A stretch of 45,103 nt of DNA from Anaerolineales bacterium (GTDB lineage Bacteria > Chloroflexota > Anaerolineae > Anaerolineales > Villigracilaceae), in contig JAFGSI010000046.1 in the NCBI GenBank assembly GCA_016934715.1, positions 1-45,103 on the forward strand. Direction: 5' to 3'. Shown in pieces: positions 10,083-17,853 of the stretch (position 1 is the first letter of the stretch; each line of letters begins with the position of its first letter). The notes under the pieces are model-generated. The model was given only the letters and a program-made list of their open reading frames with translations, was not told where the DNA came from and did no database searches. Position numbers and translations under genes: made by a program.

Positions 10083-11201
10083 ATGGACACACACCTCTTC
10101 CATTTCGACGAACTGACCTGGCCGGAGGTGGCCGCCTTGCCGCGCCACACCCCGCTGGTTCTGCCGCTTGGAGATGGCTACGATCTGGCCAGCCTGCCCT
10201 CCCGGCTGGATCATCCGCCCCGCATCGGTCTGCTGCCCGCCTTGCCCTTCGGCTGGATCGGCAGCAGACTGGCGGTTCCACCGCCCATCTTCCTGGCAAC
10301 CCTGCGAGGCCTGCTGGCCAACCTGCTGGAAGACGGATTCACATCTGCAACCTTGCTGACGCCTCCTGACATGGACCTGGAAAGCGGGATGCCCCATCTC
10401 GGCCTGTCCAGCCGCCCGCAAGAGTCTGGCTTCTTCTCGCCGGACGACCACGAAAAAGTCGTCCTCCTGCCCATCGGCCACACCGAACAACATGGCTACC
10501 ACGCCCCGCTCAATACCGACACCCTGATCATCGAAGCCATCGCGCGCGGGACCGCCTCCCGGGTCCCGGACCAGGCTGTCTGCCTGCCGGTGACCCCTTA
10601 CGGGGTGAGCATGCACCGCCGGTCTTTTGCCGGCACATTCAATATTGGGGGCAGAGCCTTCGAGGATTTCTGGCTGGCGGTCATAGACGAGCTGGTCGCC
10701 CGGGGCTGCACCCGCATCTATCTGTTGAGCGGGCATGGGGGCAACTGCTCCTTCCTAACCAATGTGGTCAAGTACGCCGGCGAGCGCCATCCGCGGACCT
10801 TCTGTGCGACCTCTTACCTGTACCTCTCCGGCCCCCAGGGGGTTGCCGCCCTGGAGCAGAGGCGCCAGTCCCCCATCGGCGGGATGGGTCACGCCTGCGA
10901 ACTGGAGACCTCCCTGGTCCTGCACCTGCGCCCCGAGTTGATCCACCTTGAGCGGGCCGTCGATGAAACGAATTTCATCACCACCCCGGCCTACTCCATG
11001 GACTGGATCGAGGGCGGGGCGTTGGTGGCCAACCCGCCCTGGGAGGATGACACCCGCACCGGGGCCTACGGCGCCGGCAGCCTGGGAACGGCGAAAAAGG
11101 GGGAATTCTGGCTGACCGCGGCGATCGACGAAAAAGTCGATCACGTTGCTGAGATCCACGCCCAGTACCACCGGCGGCGCGCCCGCCGGTCTGAACATTG
11201 A
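10083..11201 (+). CDS. Creatininase-family amidohydrolase with a degenerate N-terminal repeat of the fold
   Basis: A 372-residue protein; the family is normally about 240-260. Residues about 124-350 form a complete creatininase-type domain: VVLLPIGHTEQHG (E135, H137), D146, PYGVSMH (H178), a GTFNIGG loop, LLSGHGGN (H218) and GHACELET (E273/E275), which are the metal and catalytic positions. Members hydrolyse amides or act in cofactor maturation, and the substrate here is unknown. Residues 1-100 repeat the landmarks in weaker form: LTWPEVAAL (11-19), LVLPLGD (25-31), LLPALPFGW (50-58) and LEDGFTSATLLTPP (82-95). E-x-HG and GHGG are missing from this copy. It looks like a truncated, inactive copy fused to an active one. 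GAGG sits 6 bases before the ATG. The gene stands alone, with divergent and convergent neighbours. Confidence 0.85.
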   Translation: MDTHLFHFDELTWPEVAALPRHTPLVLPLGDGYDLASLPSRLDHPPRIGLLPALPFGWIGSRLAVPPPIFLATLRGLLANLLEDGFTSATLLTPPDMDLESGMPHLGLSSRPQESGFFSPDDHEKVVLLPIGHTEQHGYHAPLNTDTLIIEAIARGTASRVPDQAVCLPVTPYGVSMHRRSFAGTFNIGGRAFEDFWLAVIDELVARGCTRIYLLSGHGGNCSFLTNVVKYAGERHPRTFCATSYLYLSGPQGVAALEQRRQSPIGGMGHACELETSLVLHLRPELIHLERAVDETNFITTPAYSMDWIEGGALVANPPWEDDTRTGAYGAGSLGTAKKGEFWLTAAIDEKVDHVAEIHAQYHRRRARRSEH

Positions 11202-11219
11202 ACGTTTGACTGCACCAAG

Positions 11220-11251
11220 AAGGAGCGGCACCCTCCGGGGTGCCGCTCCTT
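11220..11251. terminator. Shared GC-rich hairpin between convergent genes
   Basis: A 14-base-pair perfect stem with a TCCG loop lies in the 75-base gap between the creatininase-family gene and the M50 protease gene. No run of T follows on either strand. Its position suggests a bidirectional terminator of the kind that does not need a U-tract. Confidence 0.6.
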
Positions 11252-11276
11252 GTGAACAAGCAAGGGCCAGGCAGGT

Positions 11277-11927
11277 TCACCAGCGCTGCCAGAACAAGAA
11301 CTGGCTGAATCCCAAGGCCACCAGGTCGAACGGCAGCCCCAGCAGGCCCCCGATCCAGAAGACCAGGTCCCAGAAGAGTCGGTTCACAAATGGCACCGAC
11401 CACAGCAGCAGGAAAAAGAACACCGCGATGAGGCCGCGCTGGCGCTCGATCCGGGCCCGCAGGTCGTGATTCAGATGCGGGGCCAGGGCCCCATACCCAT
11501 CGAGCGGCGGCACCGGGATCAGGTTCAGGATCACCGCTGAGACCTGCAGCAGCGCCAGGAAGGCCAGCCCCGGCCAGATCCCGCCACCACCGGCCGGGGC
11601 GAACTGCAGCGTGACCGCCAGGACCAGCGCCAGGAACAGGTTGGACAGCGGCCCGGCCAGTGAGACAGCACTCTGCCAGCGGGACGAACGCAGGCGCCAG
11701 GTCTCAATGTAGACCGCCCCGCCCGGCAGGCCGATCCCACCGATCAGCAAAAAAAGCAGCGGCATCAACAGCGAATACACCGGGTGGGTGTACTTGAGCG
11801 GGTTGAAGGTCAGGTAGCCCTTCTCCCGGACCGTGGTGTCCCCACCTTGATAGGCCACCAGGGCATGCGAGAACTCATGCAGGCAGAGCGAAAAGACCCA
11901 GCCGACCAGAACGACCAGGAATGTCAA
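11277..11927 (-). CDS. Site-2 protease family membrane metalloprotease (peptidase M50)
   Basis: A 216-residue integral membrane protein. HEFSH (17-21) in the first helix is the zinc-binding HExxH motif, and NLIPVPPLDG with D143 supplies the third ligand. AGPLSNL (91-97) is the glycine-proline segment typical of the compact, Rv-type or sporulation-type M50 proteases without a PDZ domain. About four to five membrane helices are seen. The start is a TTG at 11927, supported by GGAGGTGATC ending 1 base before it, an unusually long match to the 16S tail. It follows the LppM-like lipoprotein gene by 25 bases and is the last gene in its run. The substrate is unknown. Confidence 0.88.
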   Translation of the reverse strand: MTFLVVLVGWVFSLCLHEFSHALVAYQGGDTTVREKGYLTFNPLKYTHPVYSLLMPLLFLLIGGIGLPGGAVYIETWRLRSSRWQSAVSLAGPLSNLFLALVLAVTLQFAPAGGGGIWPGLAFLALLQVSAVILNLIPVPPLDGYGALAPHLNHDLRARIERQRGLIAVFFFLLLWSVPFVNRLFWDLVFWIGGLLGLPFDLVALGFSQFLFWQRW

Positions 11928-11952
11928 AGATCACCTCCAAAAGGTGGTGTGC

Positions 11953-12642
11953 CTATGCCTCTTTCTTTGCTTCCTGCTGCTTGTTCTTATTGCGCAGGTA
12001 GAAGAATACGCCGACCCCGGCCCCCAACACGACCACGAGCAGGCACAGGCAAGCCATGATGCCGAGCAGCCAGTAGACCCAGGGGAAAGTACCCAGTGCA
12101 CTTTCGGCATACAGGTTGTTGCCCCGGGTGGTGTCCAGCTCCCAGATCAGTGTGCGGCCCTCCTGCCGGGTGGCATTGTTCGCCCCGGCCGAGCCGGGCA
12201 GCGTCAACGTGAACACTGCCTCGAACATGAAACCGATCTCATCCGCCCCGCTCATATCGACATCCGCATCGAAATAGAAGCGGTCGTCGATAATTTCCAG
12301 CCGGTTGACCTCTACGCCGACATCGGAATACCAGCGGTCCAGTTCGTCGAGGTCAGCAAAGGGCATCGCAATGGTGCACCAGGTCTCATTGCCGCGCTGC
12401 TCCTCCCGGATTGTTGCATTGGCTGGCAAATCGGACTCGAACGACAATGCCTGGCACAATCCATCGACAGGCATGTCCGCCATTTCAGCCAGTTCACGGG
12501 CTTCCATCTCAGTGTAGACCAGGGAAAGCCCGAATTCGCCCGAACCATCGGCGTTTACTTCTGTGTTATACGCCATCGAACAGCCGCTCAGCAACAGGAC
12601 CCCGATCAGGCCCAAAACCACAAGGTCTTTAATACCACGCAT
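11953..12642 (-). CDS. LppM-like lipoprotein with C-terminal membrane anchor
   Basis: A 229-residue exported protein. A lipoprotein signal ends in LLLSGC (C21). The mature part starts 'YNTEVNADGSGEF', a pattern seen in LppM/DUF3153-type proteins, and has about 150 residues predicted to be extracytoplasmic. A strong helix follows at about residues 193-217, with a basic tail RNKNKQQEAKKEA facing the cytosol. The protein would thus be held at both ends. Two ATG codons are adjacent, at 12645 and 12642. The second has AGGAG at 6 bases, the better spacing. It lies 71 bases after galE and 25 before the M50 protease gene. A single-pass anchored protein beside an intramembrane protease could be its substrate, which is inference only. 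Confidence 0.75.
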   Translation of the reverse strand: MRGIKDLVVLGLIGVLLLSGCSMAYNTEVNADGSGEFGLSLVYTEMEARELAEMADMPVDGLCQALSFESDLPANATIREEQRGNETWCTIAMPFADLDELDRWYSDVGVEVNRLEIIDDRFYFDADVDMSGADEIGFMFEAVFTLTLPGSAGANNATRQEGRTLIWELDTTRGNNLYAESALGTFPWVYWLLGIMACLCLLVVVLGAGVGVFFYLRNKNKQQEAKKEA

Positions 12643-12713
12643 CATGAACTCCTTTTGACTGGCTTCCTCCTCAAGATGGGAGGGTGGTGCCGAACGCGCC
12701 GGCCGACTATCAA

Positions 12714-13688
12714 TCAACCGTACCCGTTCGGATGCAGACGATGCCATTCCCAGGCTGAAGCGACGATCCCATCCAGTTCGGGGAAGCGCGGCTTCCAGCC
12801 CAACTCCCGGCGGATCCTGTCGGACGAGGCGACCAGCCGCGCCGCGTCGCCCGGGCGGCGCGGCGCCTCTTTGACCGGGATCGAGACCCCGGTCACGCGG
12901 CAGGCGGTCTCGACCACCTCCCGGACCGAGTAACCGCTCCCGTTGCCCAGGTTGTAGAGCAACCGATCGCCCTCCCCGAGGGCCTCCAGGGCCAGCAGGT
13001 GAGCCGAAACAAGATCGGCGATGTGGACGTAGTCGCGGATGCAGGTCCCATCAGGAGTCGGGTAGTCCGTGCCGTAGACGTAGACCTTTTCGCGCTGGCC
13101 AAGGGCCGTCATAAGCACCAGGGGGATCAGGTGTGACTCGGGCCGGTGGGCCTCACCGCGGCCCGGCAGGGCCCCGCAGGCGTTAAAATAGCGCAAGGCG
13201 GCGTAATGCAGGCCATGGGCGCGCCGATACCACTCGAGGGCCTGTTCGATGGCCAGTTTGGTGAACCCGTAGGCATTGGCCGGATCGAGGGGCGATTCCT
13301 CGGTCAGCGGGGCGTCGCTCGAGGCGTAGACCGCCGCCGTCGACGACAGGACGAAGCGCCCAACCCCGGCCCGACTGGCCGCCTCGATCAGCTCCAGCGA
13401 GTACGCCAGGTTGTTCTTGAAAAACTTACCGGGATCCTTCATCGACTCGCCCGCCTCGATGAAGGCGGCGAAGTGTATCACGGCATCATAGCTTTCGGAG
13501 GCCAGGGCCTGCCCCAGGAGCACCGCATCGCCCAGGTCGGCCTGGATGAAGCGCGCCCCTTCAGGAACGGCTGCCCGATAACCGGTAACCAGCGAGTCGT
13601 AGACCGTGACGGCATGCCCGGCTTCGAGCAGTGCAACCGCGGCCGCCGAACCGATGTACCCGGCCCCGCCAGTGACGAAGATGTTCAT
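12714..13688 (-). CDS. galE: UDP-glucose 4-epimerase
   Basis: A 324-residue short-chain dehydrogenase/reductase of the extended type. TGGAGYIGS (6-14) binds NAD, 'LSSTAAVY' provides the catalytic serine region and YGFTK the Tyr-x-x-x-Lys pair. 'YFNACGA' and 'YIHxxD'-like 'RDYVHIADLVSAH' are characteristic GalE segments. It interconverts UDP-glucose and UDP-galactose for cell-envelope sugars. The open frame runs on upstream to 14138, but the start is the ATG at 13688, where the protein begins [10 protein letters not shown]. This ATG overlaps the gatA stop (ATGA), so galE is coupled to the gat genes, an association with no obvious functional logic. Confidence 0.94.
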   Translation of the reverse strand: MNIFVTGGAGYIGSAAAVALLEAGHAVTVYDSLVTGYRAAVPEGARFIQADLGDAVLLGQALASESYDAVIHFAAFIEAGESMKDPGKFFKNNLAYSLELIEAASRAGVGRFVLSSTAAVYASSDAPLTEESPLDPANAYGFTKLAIEQALEWYRRAHGLHYAALRYFNACGALPGRGEAHRPESHLIPLVLMTALGQREKVYVYGTDYPTPDGTCIRDYVHIADLVSAHLLALEALGEGDRLLYNLGNGSGYSVREVVETACRVTGVSIPVKEAPRRPGDAARLVASSDRIRRELGWKPRFPELDGIVASAWEWHRLHPNGYG

Positions 13689-15178
13689 GCGGTTTCTCGC
13701 ATCGGTCTGCGCCGATGCCAGTCGGTGACCTGCTGGTAGGCATGGGCCACCCGCAGGAGCAGGTCCTCCTGGAAATGGCGGCCCATCAATTGCATTCCGA
13801 CCGGCAGCCCGGTGCCATCGAATCCGACCGGGAAGGCCAGACCCGGTACGCCAGCCAGGTTGGCCGGCAGGGTGAAGATATCTTCGAGGTACATCGCCAG
13901 CGGGTCGCCGGCGTGGGCCCCGATGGGAAAGGCCGTCGTCGGGGCGACCGGGGCAGCGATGACATCCACCTGCGTGAAGGCCGCCTCGAAGTCTCGCCGG
14001 ATGAGGGTGCGCACCTTCTGGGCCTGGCCGTAATAGGCGTCGTAATACCCGGCCGAAAGGGCATAGGTGCCGAGCATGATCCGGCGCTCGACCTCCGGGC
14101 CAAAGCGGCGCCCGCGAGTGCGGTAGAAAACGTCCCACATCGCCTCGCCCGCCTCGCGCGGCCCATAGCGGACCCCGTCGTAGCGGGCCAGGTTGGCGGA
14201 GGCCTCGGCCGGGGCGATGATGTAATAGACCGGCAGGGCATACTCGGTATGCGGCAGGCTCACCGGAACGACTGTGGCCCCCAGGCGCTCCAGCACCGCG
14301 ATCGCATCCCGGACCCCGGCCTCGACTTCGGCCTGCATCCCGGCAACAAAGTATTCATCCGGTATCCCGATCATCAGCCCCTGTAAGGGCGAGGCCTGCC
14401 TCACCTCGGCAAGGTCGATCCCCGGCACCGTCATGTCGGCCGAGGTGGCGTCGAGCGGGTCCCTGCCCGACATGACAGCGAAGAGCACGGCCGCATCTGC
14501 GGCACTGCGCGCCAGCGGGCCGACGCAATCGAGAGACGACCCGTAGGCGATGAGGCCGTAGCGTGAGACGCGCCCATAGGTCGGCTTGAGCCCGGTCACA
14601 CCGCAGAAGGCGGCCGGCTGGCGGACCGAGCCACCGGTGTCGGTACCCAGCGCAGCGGGGACGAGGTGGGCTGCCACAGCCGCGGCGCTGCCGCCCGAGG
14701 ATCCCCCCGGGACACGCCCAGGCGCCCACGGGTTGCGGGTGACGCCGTAGGCCGAGTTCTCGGTCGACGAGCCCATGGCGAACTCGTCAGTGTTGGTCTT
14801 ACCGATCACGATCGCTCCGGCCGCCTGCAGTCGCTGGACTGCCGTAGCCGTGAAGGGCGGGACAAAACCTTCCAGGATCTTCGACCCAGCCGTGCAGGGC
14901 AGATCCGCCACCACGAGCACATCCTTGACGGCAACAGGGATCCCCAGCAAAGGACTCTCCTGGCTTGTCGATCGGCTGATCCGCTCTAGCTGACGGTCTG
15001 CCTCTTCTGCCGCAGCAAGCGCCTTTTCCCCGGCAACGTACAGGAAGGCGTGCAGCGTGGGCTCCAGTTGTTCGATGCGCTTCAGGCAGGCGCGGGTCAG
15101 GTCGACGGAGGAGGTTCCGCCTTTGGCCAGGGCCGCGCTGGCCTGGAGCAGGGTCAGGTCAGTCAGGTCCATCGTCAT
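13685..15178 (-). CDS. gatA: Glutamyl-tRNA(Gln)/aspartyl-tRNA(Asn) amidotransferase subunit A
   Basis: A 497-residue amidase-signature enzyme, the glutaminase subunit of GatCAB that makes Gln-tRNA(Gln) and/or Asn-tRNA(Asn) from the mischarged forms. The Lys-cisSer-Ser triad is intact: K85 (GIPVAVKD), S160 in GGSSGGS and S184 in GTDTGGS, with the same spacing (75 and 24) as known GatA proteins. The length is normal. It overlaps gatC upstream and galE downstream by 4 bases each. gatB is not in this window, so the complex is encoded at two loci. Confidence 0.97.
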   Translation of the reverse strand: MTMDLTDLTLLQASAALAKGGTSSVDLTRACLKRIEQLEPTLHAFLYVAGEKALAAAEEADRQLERISRSTSQESPLLGIPVAVKDVLVVADLPCTAGSKILEGFVPPFTATAVQRLQAAGAIVIGKTNTDEFAMGSSTENSAYGVTRNPWAPGRVPGGSSGGSAAAVAAHLVPAALGTDTGGSVRQPAAFCGVTGLKPTYGRVSRYGLIAYGSSLDCVGPLARSAADAAVLFAVMSGRDPLDATSADMTVPGIDLAEVRQASPLQGLMIGIPDEYFVAGMQAEVEAGVRDAIAVLERLGATVVPVSLPHTEYALPVYYIIAPAEASANLARYDGVRYGPREAGEAMWDVFYRTRGRRFGPEVERRIMLGTYALSAGYYDAYYGQAQKVRTLIRRDFEAAFTQVDVIAAPVAPTTAFPIGAHAGDPLAMYLEDIFTLPANLAGVPGLAFPVGFDGTGLPVGMQLMGRHFQEDLLLRVAHAYQQVTDWHRRRPMRETA

Positions 15179-15468
15179 TCCTGGTCGAACACCGGGGGGA
15201 TCTTGAACTGGCCGTTTTCAATTGAGGCCGCGTTGCGCAGCAGGGTCTCCGGCTCAAGCCCGGGGCGGGACTCGTCAGCGCGCAGCACAACCGCCTCGGC
15301 CGCCAGGCCGGAGGTCGCTGGAACGCCGGTCGTGTCCACCCGGCTCAGCTTGGCGACATGGTCGAGGATCGCCGAGAGCTGCTGGCAGTAGTGCGCCAGT
15401 TGCTGCTCGTCCAGTTCCAGGCGGGCCAGGGTGGCTATGTGTTTGACTTCTTCGACAGTCAGGGGCAT
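15175..15468 (-). CDS. gatC: Glutamyl-tRNA(Gln)/aspartyl-tRNA(Asn) amidotransferase subunit C
   Basis: A 97-residue GatC, the small subunit that holds GatA and GatB together. It begins MPLTVEEVKHIATLARLELDE, the family signature, and has the C-terminal 'LRADESRPGLEPETLLRNAA' segment. First gene of gatC-gatA-galE. A perfect TATAAT ends six bases before its ATG, and no Shine-Dalgarno sequence can exist on such a transcript, so translation is probably leaderless. Confidence 0.96.
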   Translation of the reverse strand: MPLTVEEVKHIATLARLELDEQQLAHYCQQLSAILDHVAKLSRVDTTGVPATSGLAAEAVVLRADESRPGLEPETLLRNAASIENGQFKIPPVFDQE

Positions 15469-15474
15469 GGGTAA

Positions 15475-15502
15475 ATTATACGTGAAAACAGCGCCGCTTC
15501 AA
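15475..15502 (-). promoter_or_regulatory. gatC promoter, predicted to give a leaderless mRNA
   Basis: Minus strand: TTGAAG (15502-15497), a 16-base spacer, TATAAT (15480-15475), six bases, then the gatC ATG at 15468. Transcription would start at or next to the A of the start codon. The -35 box covers the stop codon of the esterase gene upstream. Confidence 0.7.
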
Positions 15503-16395
15503 TGCCAATTGGAGACATACCAGCGCAGATATTCTTCCACATGTTCGCTCCAGTAATCTTCATCATGGAAACCGGTATTGAGATGCCATTCGTGGGAAAC
15601 GTCGGCATCGTCAAGCAGGATCTCCAGCTCACGGGCCACAGGGAGACTGGAATCCTGATCGCCGGCATCCAGGTAGATCGCCGGCATCATCTCGGGCAGG
15701 ATATCCCCCAGCCATTCAGAGACGTGGATGCCATCGCGCCAGAAGACCACCGGCGAGTGGGCCCCGATGGAGCCAAACAGGTCCGGGCGATTCAGGCCGA
15801 TGTGGACCGCCCACCCGGCGCCGCGTGACAGACCGCCGATGGCGCGGTCGAGGCGACCGGTCCGGGTGCGGTAAGCCGCGTCGACGTAGGGAATCAGCTC
15901 TTCGACCAGGGCCTCGTCGAAATCCGAATCGGGTGGCTGCGACCAGGTGGGGTCGTAGGGCATGACGATCAGGAAGGGCAGCGCCTGACCGGAACGGATC
16001 AACTCGTCGGCAGTGTCGGTCGCACCCAGGCGCGGCCACTGGGTCTCGTCAGAGGCCAATCCGTGCAGCAGGTACAGGATCGGATAACGCCTCTCCGTCT
16101 GCTCGCTGTAACAGGGCGGCAGGTAGACCAGGAAACGTAACGGCCAGGCCAGGTAGTCCGAATCAAACATACCGGCCTCGACAGTCCCAGAACGCGTGCA
16201 GGCGGCCGAGGTGGGTGTGGCCGGCGGGGCAGTCGGCGTGGGCGTGGCGGTGGAGACCATCAGGAACGGTTCTGTCACAGTGGCTGAAGCGGCCGCGGCC
16301 GCCGGGGTGGGGATCGGGCTGCAGGCTGCCGATCCGCAGAGCACAATCAGGAGGGTCAACAATCCTGTAAACAGATTTGCTTGACGGGCGCGCAT
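15499..16395 (-). CDS. Exported esterase-family lipoprotein (alpha/beta hydrolase)
   Basis: A 298-residue protein. A signal peptide ends with GSAAC (C25), so it is a lipoprotein. A Pro/Thr/Ala-rich linker follows to about residue 65, then a 'putative esterase' domain of the antigen 85/enterochelin esterase type: 'YPILYLLHGLASDETQW', nucleophile elbow GLSRG, 'IYLDAGDQD' for the acid and 'NTGFHDEDYW' for the histidine. The triad is complete. It should act outside the membrane, on an unknown ester. The open frame continues upstream through the tRNA, but the ATG at 16395 is chosen because the signal peptide starts there and TATAAT on the minus strand ends six bases before it. That too would make a leaderless message, although a good -35 box is lacking. 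Confidence 0.85.
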   Translation of the reverse strand: MRARQANLFTGLLTLLIVLCGSAACSPIPTPAAAAASATVTEPFLMVSTATPTPTAPPATPTSAACTRSGTVEAGMFDSDYLAWPLRFLVYLPPCYSEQTERRYPILYLLHGLASDETQWPRLGATDTADELIRSGQALPFLIVMPYDPTWSQPPDSDFDEALVEELIPYVDAAYRTRTGRLDRAIGGLSRGAGWAVHIGLNRPDLFGSIGAHSPVVFWRDGIHVSEWLGDILPEMMPAIYLDAGDQDSSLPVARELEILLDDADVSHEWHLNTGFHDEDYWSEHVEEYLRWYVSNWH

Positions 16396-16409
16396 GCACG
16401 CATTATACT
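16381..16409 (+). promoter_or_regulatory. tRNA-Pro promoter
   Basis: TTGACG (16381-16386), 17 bases, TATACT (16404-16409). The mature tRNA begins 12 bases further on. The promoter lies over the first codons of the oppositely directed esterase gene and shares bases with that gene's -10 box. Confidence 0.8.
16402..16407 (-). promoter_or_regulatory. Candidate -10 box of the esterase gene
   Basis: TATAAT on the minus strand ends six bases before the esterase ATG at 16395. The -35 region, which would fall in the 5' part of tRNA-Pro, matches poorly. The box overlaps the tRNA-Pro -10 box on the other strand, so the two promoters should exclude one another. Confidence 0.5.
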
Positions 16410-16420
16410 CACAACGTGTC

Positions 16421-16493
16421 CGGGGTGTAGCGCAGTTGGCAGCGCGCCACGTTTGGGACGTGGAGGTCGGCGGTTCAACCCCGCCCACCCCGA
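16421..16493 (+). tRNA. tRNA-Pro (anticodon TGG)
   Basis: All four arms fold. The acceptor is CGGGGTG with CACCCCG, the anticodon stem is CCACG with CGTGG around the loop TTTGGGA (anticodon TGG at 16454-16456), and the T arm is GGCGG-TTCAACC-CCGCC. The discriminator is A at 16493, and CCA is not encoded. Confidence 0.96.
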
Positions 16494-16498
16494 CTGGA

Positions 16499-16529
16499 CC
16501 GCCGAGACCTCCCCAGACTCGGCGGTTTT
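16499..16529 (+). terminator. Intrinsic terminator after tRNA-Pro
   Basis: CCGCCGAG pairs with CTCGGCGG (8 base pairs, 11-base loop), followed by TTTT. It starts six bases after the mature 3' end of the tRNA. Confidence 0.85.
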
Positions 16530-16576
16530 GCACACCAAACCGGAAAAAGCAGTAAAATATCATCGGAGGACCACGG

Positions 16577-16882
16577 ATGTCAAAGAAGAAGATCGACGGC
16601 GTCATCGAGGCCGTCCGGTATGCCGTAAAGGGCAAGATCGACCAGGTACGCTTCTACGAGCGACGCGGCTTTGTCTGGTCGGATGTGATCCTGCTCGAGC
16701 GACGGGAACTCGTCGAGCATCTCAAGCAAGGCCGGCGCTACGTCGTCGGGCAGCGGGAACTCTACCGGGGGGCTGCCTTCAAGACCGGAAAACCCATCCA
16801 GCTGGTCAACGACGGCGGCAGGATCGTCACCGACAGGACGAACGAGGGGGGGGATTTCCTGGCCGGCGTGCCCGTGTTCTAG
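16577..16882 (+). CDS. Small protein of unknown function (101 residues)
   Basis: A basic protein starting MSKKKIDGVIEAVRYAVKGKIDQVRFYERRG. It has no signal peptide, membrane helix or cysteine. I do not recognise the family. The predicted pattern is strand-rich: 'VRFYERRGFVWSDVILLERRELVEHL' could be the start of a small barrel. Coding status is supported by GGAGG 8 bases before the ATG and by G/C in most third codon positions. It lies 38 bases upstream of the membrane protein gene at 16921 and may share its message. A possible -10 TAAAAT is at 16553-16558. Confidence 0.7.
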   Translation: MSKKKIDGVIEAVRYAVKGKIDQVRFYERRGFVWSDVILLERRELVEHLKQGRRYVVGQRELYRGAAFKTGKPIQLVNDGGRIVTDRTNEGGDFLAGVPVF

Positions 16883-16920
16883 AAATCCGCTGCAGCGGAG
16901 GTTTGTGGGAGGTTGGCGGC

Positions 16921-17841
16921 GTGAGAATCATCGACAAGACCCCATACATCAGCGAAACCGGCGAGATCAAATTCGCCGACCGGGCAAAGGCAACCTTGAA
17001 ATTCGGGGCCAACTGGTACCCCGAGATACAGGCCCAACAACAGGTGCTCCCGATCCTGAAACAGGTCCTGGACCGGAATTACGTCCTGCTGCGCAACATC
17101 ACCCCGCCCGGGCTGGGAGCCAGCATTCCCTTCATCCTGGTCGGGCCACCGGGGATCGTCGTGATGTATGTGACCCACCTGCGCGGCATGTTCCGGGCCA
17201 AAGGAGACATGTGGGGCACGATCGCGGGGAACACCTTCAAGCCCGTCAATCCCAACCTGCTGGCCCTGACGACCCGCATGATGCGGGCAATCGAACTGTA
17301 TCTGAAGCGTCATGGATACGAAGCTATCACCGTCGAAGGAGCCCTGCTGTGCGCCGACCCCGGTCTGCAGGTCGACAGCCAGCGTCCGATCGTGCGGGTG
17401 GTGATGGGCGATGCCCTCGACCGCTTCGCGGCATCGATCACGCAAATGCGGGCGGCCTTGACCCCCGAAATGGTCCAGACGATCTCCCACCGCCTGTTGA
17501 ATCCAAAATCGGCTGACAGCGAAGACGCATCCGCGACTGCCAGCGTCCCGGCCTTTGCCCTGCCCGAATCGGAAGCCGGTGAGGCTCCCGAGCCCCCCCA
17601 ATACCCCGGCTTCGACTTTACCGGACCTGCGGTCACAGAAGAACCCCCGGCGAACATCCTCGACTGGTCGAAGCAGCTGGCTGCACCCGCCCGCCAGGCG
17701 GCCAGACCGGCAGCGCCCCGCCGGGCAGGATCCAAGCCAGGCTTCACGACGGCACAGTGGATCATCCTGGCTGCCATTGGCATGCTTCTGCTGTGCGTCC
17801 TCCTGGTCTTCCTCTACTTCATTTTCACCAATCTCTTATAA
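16921..17841 (+). CDS. Tail-anchored protein with a degenerate NERD-like domain
   Basis: A 306-residue protein. Residues about 28-165 resemble the nuclease-related NERD fold: an initial helix with 'ANWYPEIQAQQQVLPILKQVL', 'IPFILVGPPGIVVMYVTHLRG' in place of the usual iDhvvvgp-G-vvIEtK-G core, and 'DALDRFAAS' later. The catalytic D, E and K positions are replaced (P70, Y83, H86 by my alignment), so a nuclease is unlikely. A Pro/Ala-rich linker (about 200-275) leads to one strong helix at the very C terminus, with nothing but two leucines after it. It is therefore anchored by its tail with the domain in the cytosol. The start is a GTG at 16921 with GGGAGGTT about 8 bases upstream; the frame stays open further up but crosses the tRNA and the preceding gene. 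Family assignment is tentative. Confidence 0.65.
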   Translation: MRIIDKTPYISETGEIKFADRAKATLKFGANWYPEIQAQQQVLPILKQVLDRNYVLLRNITPPGLGASIPFILVGPPGIVVMYVTHLRGMFRAKGDMWGTIAGNTFKPVNPNLLALTTRMMRAIELYLKRHGYEAITVEGALLCADPGLQVDSQRPIVRVVMGDALDRFAASITQMRAALTPEMVQTISHRLLNPKSADSEDASATASVPAFALPESEAGEAPEPPQYPGFDFTGPAVTEEPPANILDWSKQLAAPARQAARPAAPRRAGSKPGFTTAQWIILAAIGMLLLCVLLVFLYFIFTNLL

Positions 17842-17853
17842 CGGACCGGATCT

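Noticed and set aside
13688-14138. In-frame extension of galE upstream by 150 codons
   Set aside because: It is antisense-frame sequence inside gatA, rich in Arg/Pro/Gly without similarity to any family. GalE proteins begin at the NAD motif.
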